Positions 1 through 5,900 of a stretch of DNA of 10,808 nucleotides are shown here, in pieces; within the stretch, counting starts at the first letter, position 1; the number at the start of each line of letters is the position of its first letter. Under the pieces are notes generated by a model. It did not search any database. It had not been told where the DNA came from and saw nothing but the letters and a program-made list of their open reading frames with translations. The DNA comes from Thermodesulfatator sp. (GTDB taxonomy: Bacteria > Desulfobacterota > Thermodesulfobacteria > Thermodesulfobacteriales > Thermodesulfobacteriaceae): the NCBI GenBank assembly GCA_027036915.1, contig JALWCD010000094.1:1-10808 (forward strand). Reading direction: 5' to 3'. A program made the translations under genes and the position numbers.

Positions 1-2
1 GT

Positions 3-899
3 ATGCTCTGGTTCTGGCTGGCCCTTTCAGCCGCTTTTTTTGTAGCCCTGGGCGACGCCCTGAACAAGAGATTCTTCGCCCGGGACGGCATGGTCCTCAT
101 GGCCATCGCCCGCACCCTGGGGCCCTTACCGTTTCTGGTGGTTTTCTTACTGGCAAGTTTTCCTCCGGAGGAGTTCATGGCCCGCACCCTCTCCGCCCTT
201 CAAAATCCGGCCTTTCTCAAGACCGTGGGCCTGCTGCTGCCGCTTGAGACCCTGGCCCTCCTCCTTTACATGGAAGCCATCCGCATCTCTCCCCTTTCGC
301 TCACCCTGCCGCTTCTTTCCTTCACCCCGGTCTTTATCATCCTCACCGGCTACCTGATTCTGGGGGAGAGGCCTTCCTGGCAGGGGGTAAGCGGTATCCT
401 CCTGGTGGTGGCCGGAGGTTATCTTCTGCACTGGCCTGCGATCTCCCAGGGCCTCCTGGCCCCCTTTCGGGCCCTTTTCCGGAAAAAAGGCTCCCTCCTC
501 ATGTTAGGGGTGGCCCTGATCTATGCCGTAACCTCCGTGCTGGGGAAAAAGGCCATCCTCCTTTCGGAGCCTCTCTGGTTCGCCGGCACCTATTTCGTTA
601 TTCTGGGGCTTTTCGTGCCCTCCGTTCTGGGGCTCTTTTTCAGGCCCCCTCTCGGCCGTTTCCTGCGTCTCCGTCCCCACGGGATCCTCCTCTTGGGGTT
701 GACCCAGGCCCTCATGGTGATCGCCCACATGAAGGCCATCAGTCTGGCCCCGGCCGCCTACATGATCGCGGTCAAACGGACAAGCATCCTCTTCGGTATC
801 CTTTTCGGAGGGGCCTTCTTCAGGGAGACGCACCTCCGGGTGCGTTTACTGGCCGCCTCCGTCATGCTGGCCGGTGTGGCACTTCTGGCTACGGCTTAA
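3..899 (+). CDS. DMT-superfamily (EamA-type) permease
   Basis: This is a 298-residue, very hydrophobic inner-membrane protein made of two EamA-like repeats, the usual drug/metabolite transporter layout of about 10 helices. Likely helices lie near residues 2-20, 31-52, 71-90, 97-120, 128-143, 163-181, 190-213, 226-244, 252-273 and 280-297. The first repeat ends with the characteristic segment around residues 91-142 (EAIRIS, then LGERPSWQG), where a Glu-bearing loop follows helix 4. The second repeat carries an equivalent FFRETHLR loop near 272-279. Family members export or import small metabolites such as amino acids; the substrate cannot be told from sequence. The ATG two bases into the window gives a normal family N-terminus, but any upstream start or operon partner lies outside. 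It is convergent with the glycosylase gene, with 9 bp between the stop codons and no clear terminator. Confidence 0.85.
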   Translation: MLWFWLALSAAFFVALGDALNKRFFARDGMVLMAIARTLGPLPFLVVFLLASFPPEEFMARTLSALQNPAFLKTVGLLLPLETLALLLYMEAIRISPLSLTLPLLSFTPVFIILTGYLILGERPSWQGVSGILLVVAGGYLLHWPAISQGLLAPFRALFRKKGSLLMLGVALIYAVTSVLGKKAILLSEPLWFAGTYFVILGLFVPSVLGLFFRPPLGRFLRLRPHGILLLGLTQALMVIAHMKAISLAPAAYMIAVKRTSILFGILFGGAFFRETHLRVRLLAASVMLAGVALLATA

Positions 900-908
900 A
901 GCGGGGCT

Positions 909-1568
909 CTATGCCTGAAGATCCCGAAGCGGGCAGGGGGCCTCGCAGCGGAGCTTTCTGGCCCGGCAGAAGTGTTTCCCGCAGGCCACCAGCAGGGCGT
1001 GATATTCGTTGAAGAGTTCAACCTCCAAAGGCATATTTTCCATGAAAAGTTCCTGGATCTCGTGGTAATCGGCCTCCTCGGTCACCAGTCCGTGGCGCAG
1101 GAGTATGCGCCGGGTGTAGGCGTCCACCACGAAGACCGGACGCTCCAGGGCGTAAAGCAGTATGCTGTCCGCGGTCTCGGGCCCGATTCCCGGAAGACTC
1201 AAAAGCTCCCGGCGGAGTTCCTCGGTCTCCTTTTCGGAAAGGTTTTCGAGCCCTCCCCCGTAATTTTCCACCAGCCAGCGCACGAAGGCCTTAAGCCTCC
1301 GGGCCTTGACCCGAAAGTACCCCGCGGGCCGGATCAGCGCGGCCAGAAGATCTTCCGGAAGTTCGTAGAGGACCTGCGGGGAGAGCAGGTCCCGGGCCTT
1401 AAGATTCTCGATGGCCCTTTCCACGTTGCGCCAGTTGGTGTTCTGGGTGAGGATGGCCCCCACGCAGACCTCAAAGGGGGTCTCCGCAGGCCACCAGTGC
1501 TGGGGGCCGAAGTGCCGGTAGAGGCGGCGGTAAATCTCCTCCAGGATTCCGGCGTAGTAACTACTCAT
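909..1568 (-). CDS. Endonuclease III/MagIII-like DNA base-excision glycosylase
   Basis: A 219-residue HhH-GPD superfamily protein, expected to flip out and excise damaged bases. The helix-hairpin-helix is at residues 125-141 (LPGIGPETAD) and the catalytic Asp is D149 (VVDAY). At the position of the lyase Lys of endonuclease III (GRKTAN) there is Glu131, as I recall for Helicobacter MagIII (GKESAD). This argues for a monofunctional glycosylase without AP-lyase activity, possibly acting on alkylated purines. The N-terminal WWP and LTQNT segments (residues 25-27 and 40-44) also fit MagIII-like proteins. Four C-terminal cysteines (C196, C201, C208, C212) suggest an iron-sulfur site, but the spacing (x4, x6, x3) differs from the classical x6-x2-x5. 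The ATG at 1566-1568 is chosen because it begins the family-like sequence and overlaps the upstream fusion gene's stop by 8 nt (ATGAGTAG), implying translational coupling. An in-frame ATG 43 codons upstream would overlap that gene deeply and is rejected. Confidence 0.85.
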   Translation of the reverse strand: MSSYYAGILEEIYRRLYRHFGPQHWWPAETPFEVCVGAILTQNTNWRNVERAIENLKARDLLSPQVLYELPEDLLAALIRPAGYFRVKARRLKAFVRWLVENYGGGLENLSEKETEELRRELLSLPGIGPETADSILLYALERPVFVVDAYTRRILLRHGLVTEEADYHEIQELFMENMPLEVELFNEYHALLVACGKHFCRARKLRCEAPCPLRDLQA

Positions 1569-3897
1569 CCGACAGACGGAAAGCTCTCGAACCGCGCGGG
1601 GTGTCCACCACCAGATAACCCTGTCGCCGAAGTTCCTCACGCAGGCGATCGGCCTTCTCGTAGGCCCCAGTCTTCCGAGCGGCTTCCCTTTCCGCAAGGA
1701 TCCTGGCGATCTCTTCGTCCCGGGCCTCTTCCGGAAAGACCAGCACCTCTAGGATCCGGTTTACATTCTCCAGAGTCGAAAGGGCCTCTTCCCTGAGCGT
1801 CGGCGGAAGCCCCCTTTCCACCACCAAGGGATACCAGCGGCGCGAGAAACGAAAGAGCTCGGCCAGCACCTGGGGCACGTTAAGATCGTCGTTCATGGCG
1901 GCTTCAAAGCCCTCGGTGAGGGCCCTCAGAGCCTCCTCGGCCTCCTCGGATGGAGGGCCTTCCGGGGCGGTCCGCAGAAGGGCGCAGAAAAGGATCAGGT
2001 TCGAGAGGGCCTTCCGGGCCTCGGAGAGGGCCTGCCAGCTGAAGTTGAGGGGCTTGCGATAATGGGTACGCAGGAGGAAAAAGCGTATCTCACGGCCGGA
2101 AAAACCGGCCCGGCGCAGATCCGCCAGGGTAACCTCGTTTCCGGCCGAAACCGACATCTTGCGCCCTTCAACCAGGACCAGGGCCGAGTGTAACCAGTAG
2201 CGGCAGAGTTCCTGGCCCGTGAGGGCCTTGGCAATGGCCCGTTCGTTTTCGTGATGCGGAAAAAGGAGATCGGTGCCGCTGGTGTGAATGTCGAAGGTCT
2301 CACCGAGATATTTGAAGGCCAGGGCCGCACACTGGATGTGCCAGCCGGGACGGACCTTACCCCATTCGGTATCCACGAAATAGCCCTGTTTGAGCTCCTG
2401 AATGGTGACCCTCTTGAAAAGGGTAAAGTCGGCCGGGGCGTCCTTTTCGTATTCGTCCAGATCCACCGTGGCTCCGGGTTTGAGACCTGCGGGATCCACA
2501 CCGGAAAGGCGTCCGTAATCCGGAAGCTTGGAGACGTCAAAATAGACCGAGGAATACTTCTCGTAGGCCAGGCCCTTTTCCAGGAGTCGGCGGGTAAGGG
2601 CCAGCATGTCCTCCAGGTGTTCGCTCACCCGGGGATAGTGAGTGGCCGGTTTTATCCGGAGAAAGGCCAGGTCTTCGAAAAACTCCCGGGCCAGTTCCTC
2701 AGTAAGTTCCCTGAGGGGTCGGCCGGAGGCCTCCGCCGCGGCCAGGGTCTTGTCGTCGAAATCGGTAAGATTGACCACGTGCGTGACCTCGAACCCCCGG
2801 GCCTCCAGCCAGCGGCGCAGAACGTCCGCGGTAAGCATCCTCCGGTAAAGTCCGAGGTGTGGCCGACGGTTGAGGGTGGGGCCACAGGTGTAGATACGGA
2901 CCTTTCCGGCCTCCAGAGGCTCGAAGACCTCCTTTTTGCCGGTGAGGGTGTTGGTAATCCGGAAATCCTCCCGCCTGGGAGGCGCGGGAAAGACCCAGAG
3001 GGGCGTAGAGAGGTAACGTTCCCCGCCGTCGGGGAAGATGACCACGATGAGGCCCTGCTCTATCTCCCGGGCCACCCTGAGCGCCCCGGCCAGGGCCGCC
3101 CCGGAACTCATGCCGACAAAAATCCCTTCCTCCCGGGCCAGCCGTCGGGCCAGCTCATAGGCTTCCTCATCGTCCACGTTGACCACCGCATGCGGTAGCT
3201 TGCGGTCGTAAATCCCCGGGGGATAGGACTCTTTCATGTTCTTGAGCCCCTGAATTTTGTGCCCCGGAACAGGCTCCACCCCGATGACCCTCACGCCGGG
3301 GGCCTTTTCCCGAAAATAGCGGGCCAGCCCCATGAGCGTCCCGGTGGTGCCCATGGAGGCCACCACATGCGTAACCCGGCCCTCGGTGTCCCGCCAGATC
3401 TCCGGACCGGTGGTCCGATAATGCATCTGCCAGTTGGCCGGATTGTTGAACTGATCGGGATTGTAATATTTGTCCGGATATCGGCGTACCAGTTCGTAGA
3501 TGGCCTCGATGGCCCCGTCGGTGCTCTTTTCCGCGGGCGTGAGCAGGATCTCCGCCCCGTAGGCCTGCATGATCTTACGCCGTTCAACGGAGGCCGACTC
3601 CGGCATGGCGATAAGACACCGGTAGCCCTTGACCGCACAGACCATGGCCAGCCCGATACCCGTGTTGCCGCTTGAGGCCTCGGCCACGATCTTTCCGGGG
3701 GTAAGAAGACCCTTCTCCTCGGCGTCCTCTATCATGGAAAGAGCAATCCGATCCTTGACCGACCCCCCGGGATTGAAGCTTTCCAGTTTGGCCCAGATCT
3801 CCACCCCGGGTTTGACCCTTATCCGCCGGAGCTTGACCAGAGGGGTGTTACCGATGAGGGCCAGTATATGCGGCTGGGCTTTGCGAAAAGGTTCCAT
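1561..3897 (-). CDS. Fusion: CysM-type cysteine synthase + cysteinyl-tRNA synthetase-like protein
   Basis: One uninterrupted 778-codon frame. Residues 1-303 form a fold-type II PLP cysteine synthase that makes cysteine from an activated serine plus sulfide: PLP Lys K48 (GGSVKDR), substrate loop SSGNTG 75-80, phosphate loop GTTGT 183-187, C-terminal FPDGGERYLSTP. The PEIW and GTTGT segments favour CysM over CysK. Residues 217-221 (GLKNM) sit where, as I recall, mycobacterial CysM has the O-phosphoserine-binding Arg; donor specificity is open. Residues about 308-778 form a full-length class I CysRS-like module. CGPT is at 338-341. Zinc ligands C338, C523, H548 and E552 match E. coli C28, C209, H234 and E238 in spacing. 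TDFDDK is at 378-383, a DALR-type helical region carries MNDDLNVP at 668-675, and a C-terminal tail is present. Signature motifs are atypical: HLGL (347-350) for HIGH, and KMSVS (580-584) for KMSKS. The start has no obvious Shine-Dalgarno. It overlaps the glycosylase gene downstream. Whether the module charges tRNA-Cys is inferred, not shown. Confidence 0.92.
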   Translation of the reverse strand: MEPFRKAQPHILALIGNTPLVKLRRIRVKPGVEIWAKLESFNPGGSVKDRIALSMIEDAEEKGLLTPGKIVAEASSGNTGIGLAMVCAVKGYRCLIAMPESASVERRKIMQAYGAEILLTPAEKSTDGAIEAIYELVRRYPDKYYNPDQFNNPANWQMHYRTTGPEIWRDTEGRVTHVVASMGTTGTLMGLARYFREKAPGVRVIGVEPVPGHKIQGLKNMKESYPPGIYDRKLPHAVVNVDDEEAYELARRLAREEGIFVGMSSGAALAGALRVAREIEQGLIVVIFPDGGERYLSTPLWVFPAPPRREDFRITNTLTGKKEVFEPLEAGKVRIYTCGPTLNRRPHLGLYRRMLTADVLRRWLEARGFEVTHVVNLTDFDDKTLAAAEASGRPLRELTEELAREFFEDLAFLRIKPATHYPRVSEHLEDMLALTRRLLEKGLAYEKYSSVYFDVSKLPDYGRLSGVDPAGLKPGATVDLDEYEKDAPADFTLFKRVTIQELKQGYFVDTEWGKVRPGWHIQCAALAFKYLGETFDIHTSGTDLLFPHHENERAIAKALTGQELCRYWLHSALVLVEGRKMSVSAGNEVTLADLRRAGFSGREIRFFLLRTHYRKPLNFSWQALSEARKALSNLILFCALLRTAPEGPPSEEAEEALRALTEGFEAAMNDDLNVPQVLAELFRFSRRWYPLVVERGLPPTLREEALSTLENVNRILEVLVFPEEARDEEIARILAEREAARKTGAYEKADRLREELRRQGYLVVDTPRGSRAFRLSDE

Positions 3898-3907
3898 GTT
3901 TTAAAAT
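3881..3907 (+). promoter_or_regulatory. Candidate sigma70 promoter for the L,D-transpeptidase gene
   Basis: A TAAAAT hexamer at 3902-3907 matches the -10 consensus at five of six positions. TTGCGA at 3881-3886 is a weak -35, with a short 15-bp spacer. Initiation 7-8 bases past the -10 would fall almost on the ATG at 3915, giving a leaderless or near-leaderless mRNA. This agrees with the absence of a Shine-Dalgarno sequence there. The -35 lies inside the 5' end of the divergent fusion gene. Motif match only. Confidence 0.3.
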
Positions 3908-3914
3908 TTCTAAC

Positions 3915-4814
3915 ATGAAAATCTTCATCCGCCTACTGGCAGCCTTAATCCTCCTCTGTCCCCGCGGAGTCTTCGGGCTCGACCGTTTCGTGGTCTCCGA
4001 GGGCCAGAGCGTTTTCGGAGAAATCTTCTACCACACCCTCTCGGCCAACGAAACACTCCTGGACGTGGCCCGGGCCTACGACCAGGGTTACAACCAGATC
4101 GTCCTGGCCAACCCCGGGCTCGATCCCTGGCTCCCCCCGGAGGGCCATCCGGTCCTCATCCCCAAAAAATTTGTTCTTCCGGAAGGACCCCATACCGGGA
4201 TCCTGATCAACCTTCCGGAGATGCGGCTTTATTATTTTCGAACCGAAGGACGGTCTCTCACGGTCTATACCGCCCCCATAGGGGTCGGGACCGAGGGTAA
4301 GCTCACCACCGAAGGGGTCTACACCGTCTACCGCAAAAAGGAACGCCCCTACTGGCACGTGCCTCCCTCCATTCGCGAGGAAGACCCCAGCCTTCCGGAG
4401 GTGGTGCCTCCGGGCCCGGAAAACCCCCTGGGGAATTACGCCCTTTATCTCTCGCGCGGGGCCTATGCCATCCACGGCACCAATAAACCCTGGGGCATCG
4501 GCCGTCGGGTAAGCCACGGTTGCATCCGACTCTACCCGGAAGACATCGAAGCCCTTTTTCCCCTTGTGCCGGTGGGCACACCGGTAAGGGTGCTGTATCA
4601 ACCGGTCAAACTGGGTTTAAAAGGAGACCGGGTCTATCTCCAGGTTTTTCCGGACATTGAAGGAAGAGTCTCCGAGCCCATGCTTCAGGTTATAAAAATG
4701 GCTTCCCGGCTTGAAAGAGAGACCGGTTACAACATCTCTTTAGATCTCTTTCGGGTAAGAAAGGCCTTAAAAAATCCTAACGGGGTCCCTCAGGTTGTAG
4801 GGCGCGTAAAGTGA
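3915..4814 (+). CDS. Secreted L,D-transpeptidase with LysM-like and YkuD domains (ErfK/YbiS type)
   Basis: A 299-residue periplasmic protein that should cross-link peptidoglycan (3-3 bonds) or attach proteins to it through a Cys acyl-enzyme. A signal peptide spans residues 1-21 (KIF-R start, hydrophobic core, cleavage after VFG). A LysM-like murein-binding segment covers about 39-86, with LANPGLD and the VLIPKKF end. The YkuD domain covers about 94-229 and contains H187 in AIHGT, then SHGC with catalytic C203 and R205. The tail (230-299) resembles the C-terminal extension of the E. coli ErfK/YbiS group, whose members include the enzymes that link Lpp to murein. The ATG is supported by the signal peptide directly after it. 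It diverges from the CysM-CysRS gene with 17 bp between starts and no ribosome binding site. It converges on a lipoprotein gene with a Lys terminus, a possible substrate. Exact reaction (3-3 linking or anchoring) is inferred. Confidence 0.92.
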   Translation: MKIFIRLLAALILLCPRGVFGLDRFVVSEGQSVFGEIFYHTLSANETLLDVARAYDQGYNQIVLANPGLDPWLPPEGHPVLIPKKFVLPEGPHTGILINLPEMRLYYFRTEGRSLTVYTAPIGVGTEGKLTTEGVYTVYRKKERPYWHVPPSIREEDPSLPEVVPPGPENPLGNYALYLSRGAYAIHGTNKPWGIGRRVSHGCIRLYPEDIEALFPLVPVGTPVRVLYQPVKLGLKGDRVYLQVFPDIEGRVSEPMLQVIKMASRLERETGYNISLDLFRVRKALKNPNGVPQVVGRVK

Positions 4815-4825
4815 GAGGGACCCCG
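4769..4825 (-). terminator. Intrinsic terminator for the lipoprotein gene, inside the 3' end of the transpeptidase gene
   Basis: A perfect 11-bp inverted repeat (CGGGGTCCCTC at 4781-4791, GAGGGACCCCG at 4815-4825) encloses a 23-nt loop. Read on the minus strand, it is followed after 6 nt by six T residues (complement of 4769-4774), as expected 9 bp past the lipoprotein stop codon. Read on the plus strand, the following sequence has only scattered Ts, so any effect on the transpeptidase transcript is probably weaker. The left arm lies in the last codons of the transpeptidase gene. Confidence 0.6.
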
Positions 4826-4833
4826 AAGGAGTT

Positions 4834-5166
4834 CTATTTACGCAGGGATTTTTCAAAGATCCTTTCCATCTTGGCCGCAGCCGCACTGGCCTTTTCCGCA
4901 GCCTGAGCCGCACGGGTGGCGGCGGCATCGGCCCGCTGGGCCGCCAGGGCCGCCTGTCTGGCCGCGGCCTCGATACGAGCCAGCTCGGCCTCCACCTGAG
5001 CCTGGGCCTTCTTAGCCTCCTCGGCCGCCGCCTGGGCCTGTTTCGAGGCTTCGATGGCCTGCTGAAGCAGGGCCTTATCTTCCTTGCTCAGGCCACATCC
5101 TACGGGTACGACCAGCATGGAGGCCAGGCCTACCATGACCAGACCTTTCTTGAGCCTTTCCAGCAT
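4834..5166 (-). CDS. Lpp/OprI-like alanine-zipper outer-membrane lipoprotein
   Basis: A 110-residue small lipoprotein. Residues 1-23 are a lipoprotein signal (KK, hydrophobic core, VPVGC), with Cys24 as the predicted lipidated residue; Pro at -3 makes the lipobox imperfect. Residues about 30-104 are an almost pure Ala/Lys/Glu/Gln/Arg helix with heptad-like spacing, the alanine-zipper coiled coil of murein lipoproteins. The C-terminus, FEKSLRK, closely resembles the Pseudomonas OprI end (LEKASRK) and the YRK end of E. coli Lpp, whose terminal Lys is joined to murein by L,D-transpeptidases. It is longer than Lpp (78-residue precursor) and OprI, so the coil would reach further. A strong Shine-Dalgarno (AGGAGG, complement of 5175-5180) lies 8 nt before the ATG. 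The gene has its own promoter and a terminator just downstream, fitting an abundant structural protein. Murein linkage is inferred. Confidence 0.82.
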   Translation of the reverse strand: MLERLKKGLVMVGLASMLVVPVGCGLSKEDKALLQQAIEASKQAQAAAEEAKKAQAQVEAELARIEAAARQAALAAQRADAAATRAAQAAEKASAAAAKMERIFEKSLRK

Positions 5167-5201
5167 TCCAGACCCCTCCTTTTTCCGGGATTATCTTTTA
5201 A

Positions 5202-5230
5202 ATAACCTCACAAATTTCTCCGAATGTCAA
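5202..5230 (-). promoter_or_regulatory. Promoter for the lipoprotein gene, embedded in the ispD 3' end
   Basis: On the minus strand there is a perfect -35 TTGACA (complement of 5225-5230). A 17-bp spacer follows, then GGTTAT (complement of 5202-5207), which matches the -10 only 3 of 6 but is preceded by TGA, an extended -10 feature. The -35 lies in the last codons of ispD, so the lipoprotein could be transcribed apart from the operon. An alternative -10, GATAAT, occurs 12 bp further down without a matched -35. Confidence 0.45.
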
Positions 5231-5900
5231 GGGTCAAAAGGACCTCGGCCAGCTTTAAATCCTCGGGATAGGTGATCTTGAAATTCAGGGGATCTCCGGG
5301 AACCACGCAGACCGGGAAACCCGCGGCCTCAAGAAGAGCGGCCTCGTCCGTAAATTCACGCTCTCCGGCCTTTCGATAGGCCTCCTCAAGCCAGGCCCTG
5401 CGGGCCCCCTGAGGGGTCTGGGCCAGCCAGAGCCCCTCCCGGGGGATGGTTCTTTCGACCCGGCCGGATCTTACCAGCTTGACCGTATCCCTCACCGGAA
5501 CCGCACAAAGGGCTGCCCCTTCCCGCTCCAGAGTCCTGAGAAGTTGCGAAACCAGAGTATGCGAGACCAGGGGCCTTGCGGCGTCGTGGACCAGAACCAG
5601 TTCCACCCCGGGAGAAAGATTTTCCAGGGCGCGTTTTACCGAGGCCTGCCTGGTGTTCCCCCCGGAAACCACCCTGGCCACCTTTCGAAAACCCCGACGT
5701 CTGAGGGAGGAGGCCACCTCTTCTTCCCAGCCCGGGGGGACCGCGATGACGATCTCCGAGATACCGGGATGAGACTCGAAGACCGAAAGGGTATGGATGA
5801 AAACCGGCGCCCCGGCAAGTTTCAGGAACTGCTTGGGGATCTCGCTTCCCACCCGTTCTCCCCGGCCGGCCGCGGCCAGGATCACACCGGTCTTAACCAT
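5208..5900 (-). CDS. ispD: 2-C-methyl-D-erythritol 4-phosphate cytidylyltransferase
   Basis: A 230-residue cytosolic enzyme of the MEP isoprenoid pathway, joining MEP and CTP to give CDP-methylerythritol. The nucleotide-binding signature LAAAGRGERVG is at residues 8-18, with R13 and K23 (IPKQF) as the catalytic pair. VHDAARPLV is at 104-112, TPQ at 162-164, the metal-site region TDEAALLE at 184-191, and NFKIT with the closing YPEDL at 206-215. Length and motif order are normal for the family. The ATG overlaps the end of the endonuclease V gene by 8 nt (ATGGTTAA), so translation is probably coupled. Its pathway partner ispF lies about 3.3 kb away on the other strand, rather than adjacent or fused as in many genomes. 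Confidence 0.96.
   Translation of the reverse strand: MVKTGVILAAAGRGERVGSEIPKQFLKLAGAPVFIHTLSVFESHPGISEIVIAVPPGWEEEVASSLRRRGFRKVARVVSGGNTRQASVKRALENLSPGVELVLVHDAARPLVSHTLVSQLLRTLEREGAALCAVPVRDTVKLVRSGRVERTIPREGLWLAQTPQGARRAWLEEAYRKAGEREFTDEAALLEAAGFPVCVVPGDPLNFKITYPEDLKLAEVLLTLDIRRNL

Noticed and set aside
891..905. Short GCTTAAAGC palindrome between the convergent genes as a terminator
   Set aside because: The stem is only 3-4 bp with no T tract following on either strand.
1569..1697. A longer start for the glycosylase, 43 codons upstream
   Set aside because: The extra residues come from the fusion gene's sequence in another frame and do not resemble the family. The ATG at 1566-1568 has coupling geometry and the right N-terminus.
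972..1796. A 274-codon plus-strand frame across the glycosylase and the end of the fusion gene
   Set aside because: It runs antisense across two well supported genes and shows no family motif.
2251..3198. A 315-codon open frame on the plus strand opposite the CysM-CysRS fusion
   Set aside because: It is antisense to a gene with clear domains, has Gly/Pro/Arg-rich low-complexity character, no recognisable motif and no ribosome binding site. Long antisense frames are common in GC-rich DNA.
4834..5166. The Ala-rich repeat-like DNA as a tandem repeat array
   Set aside because: The GCC/GCG-rich pattern comes from an alanine-zipper coding sequence with lipoprotein signal, good ribosome binding site and family-like C-terminus; units are not exact repeats.
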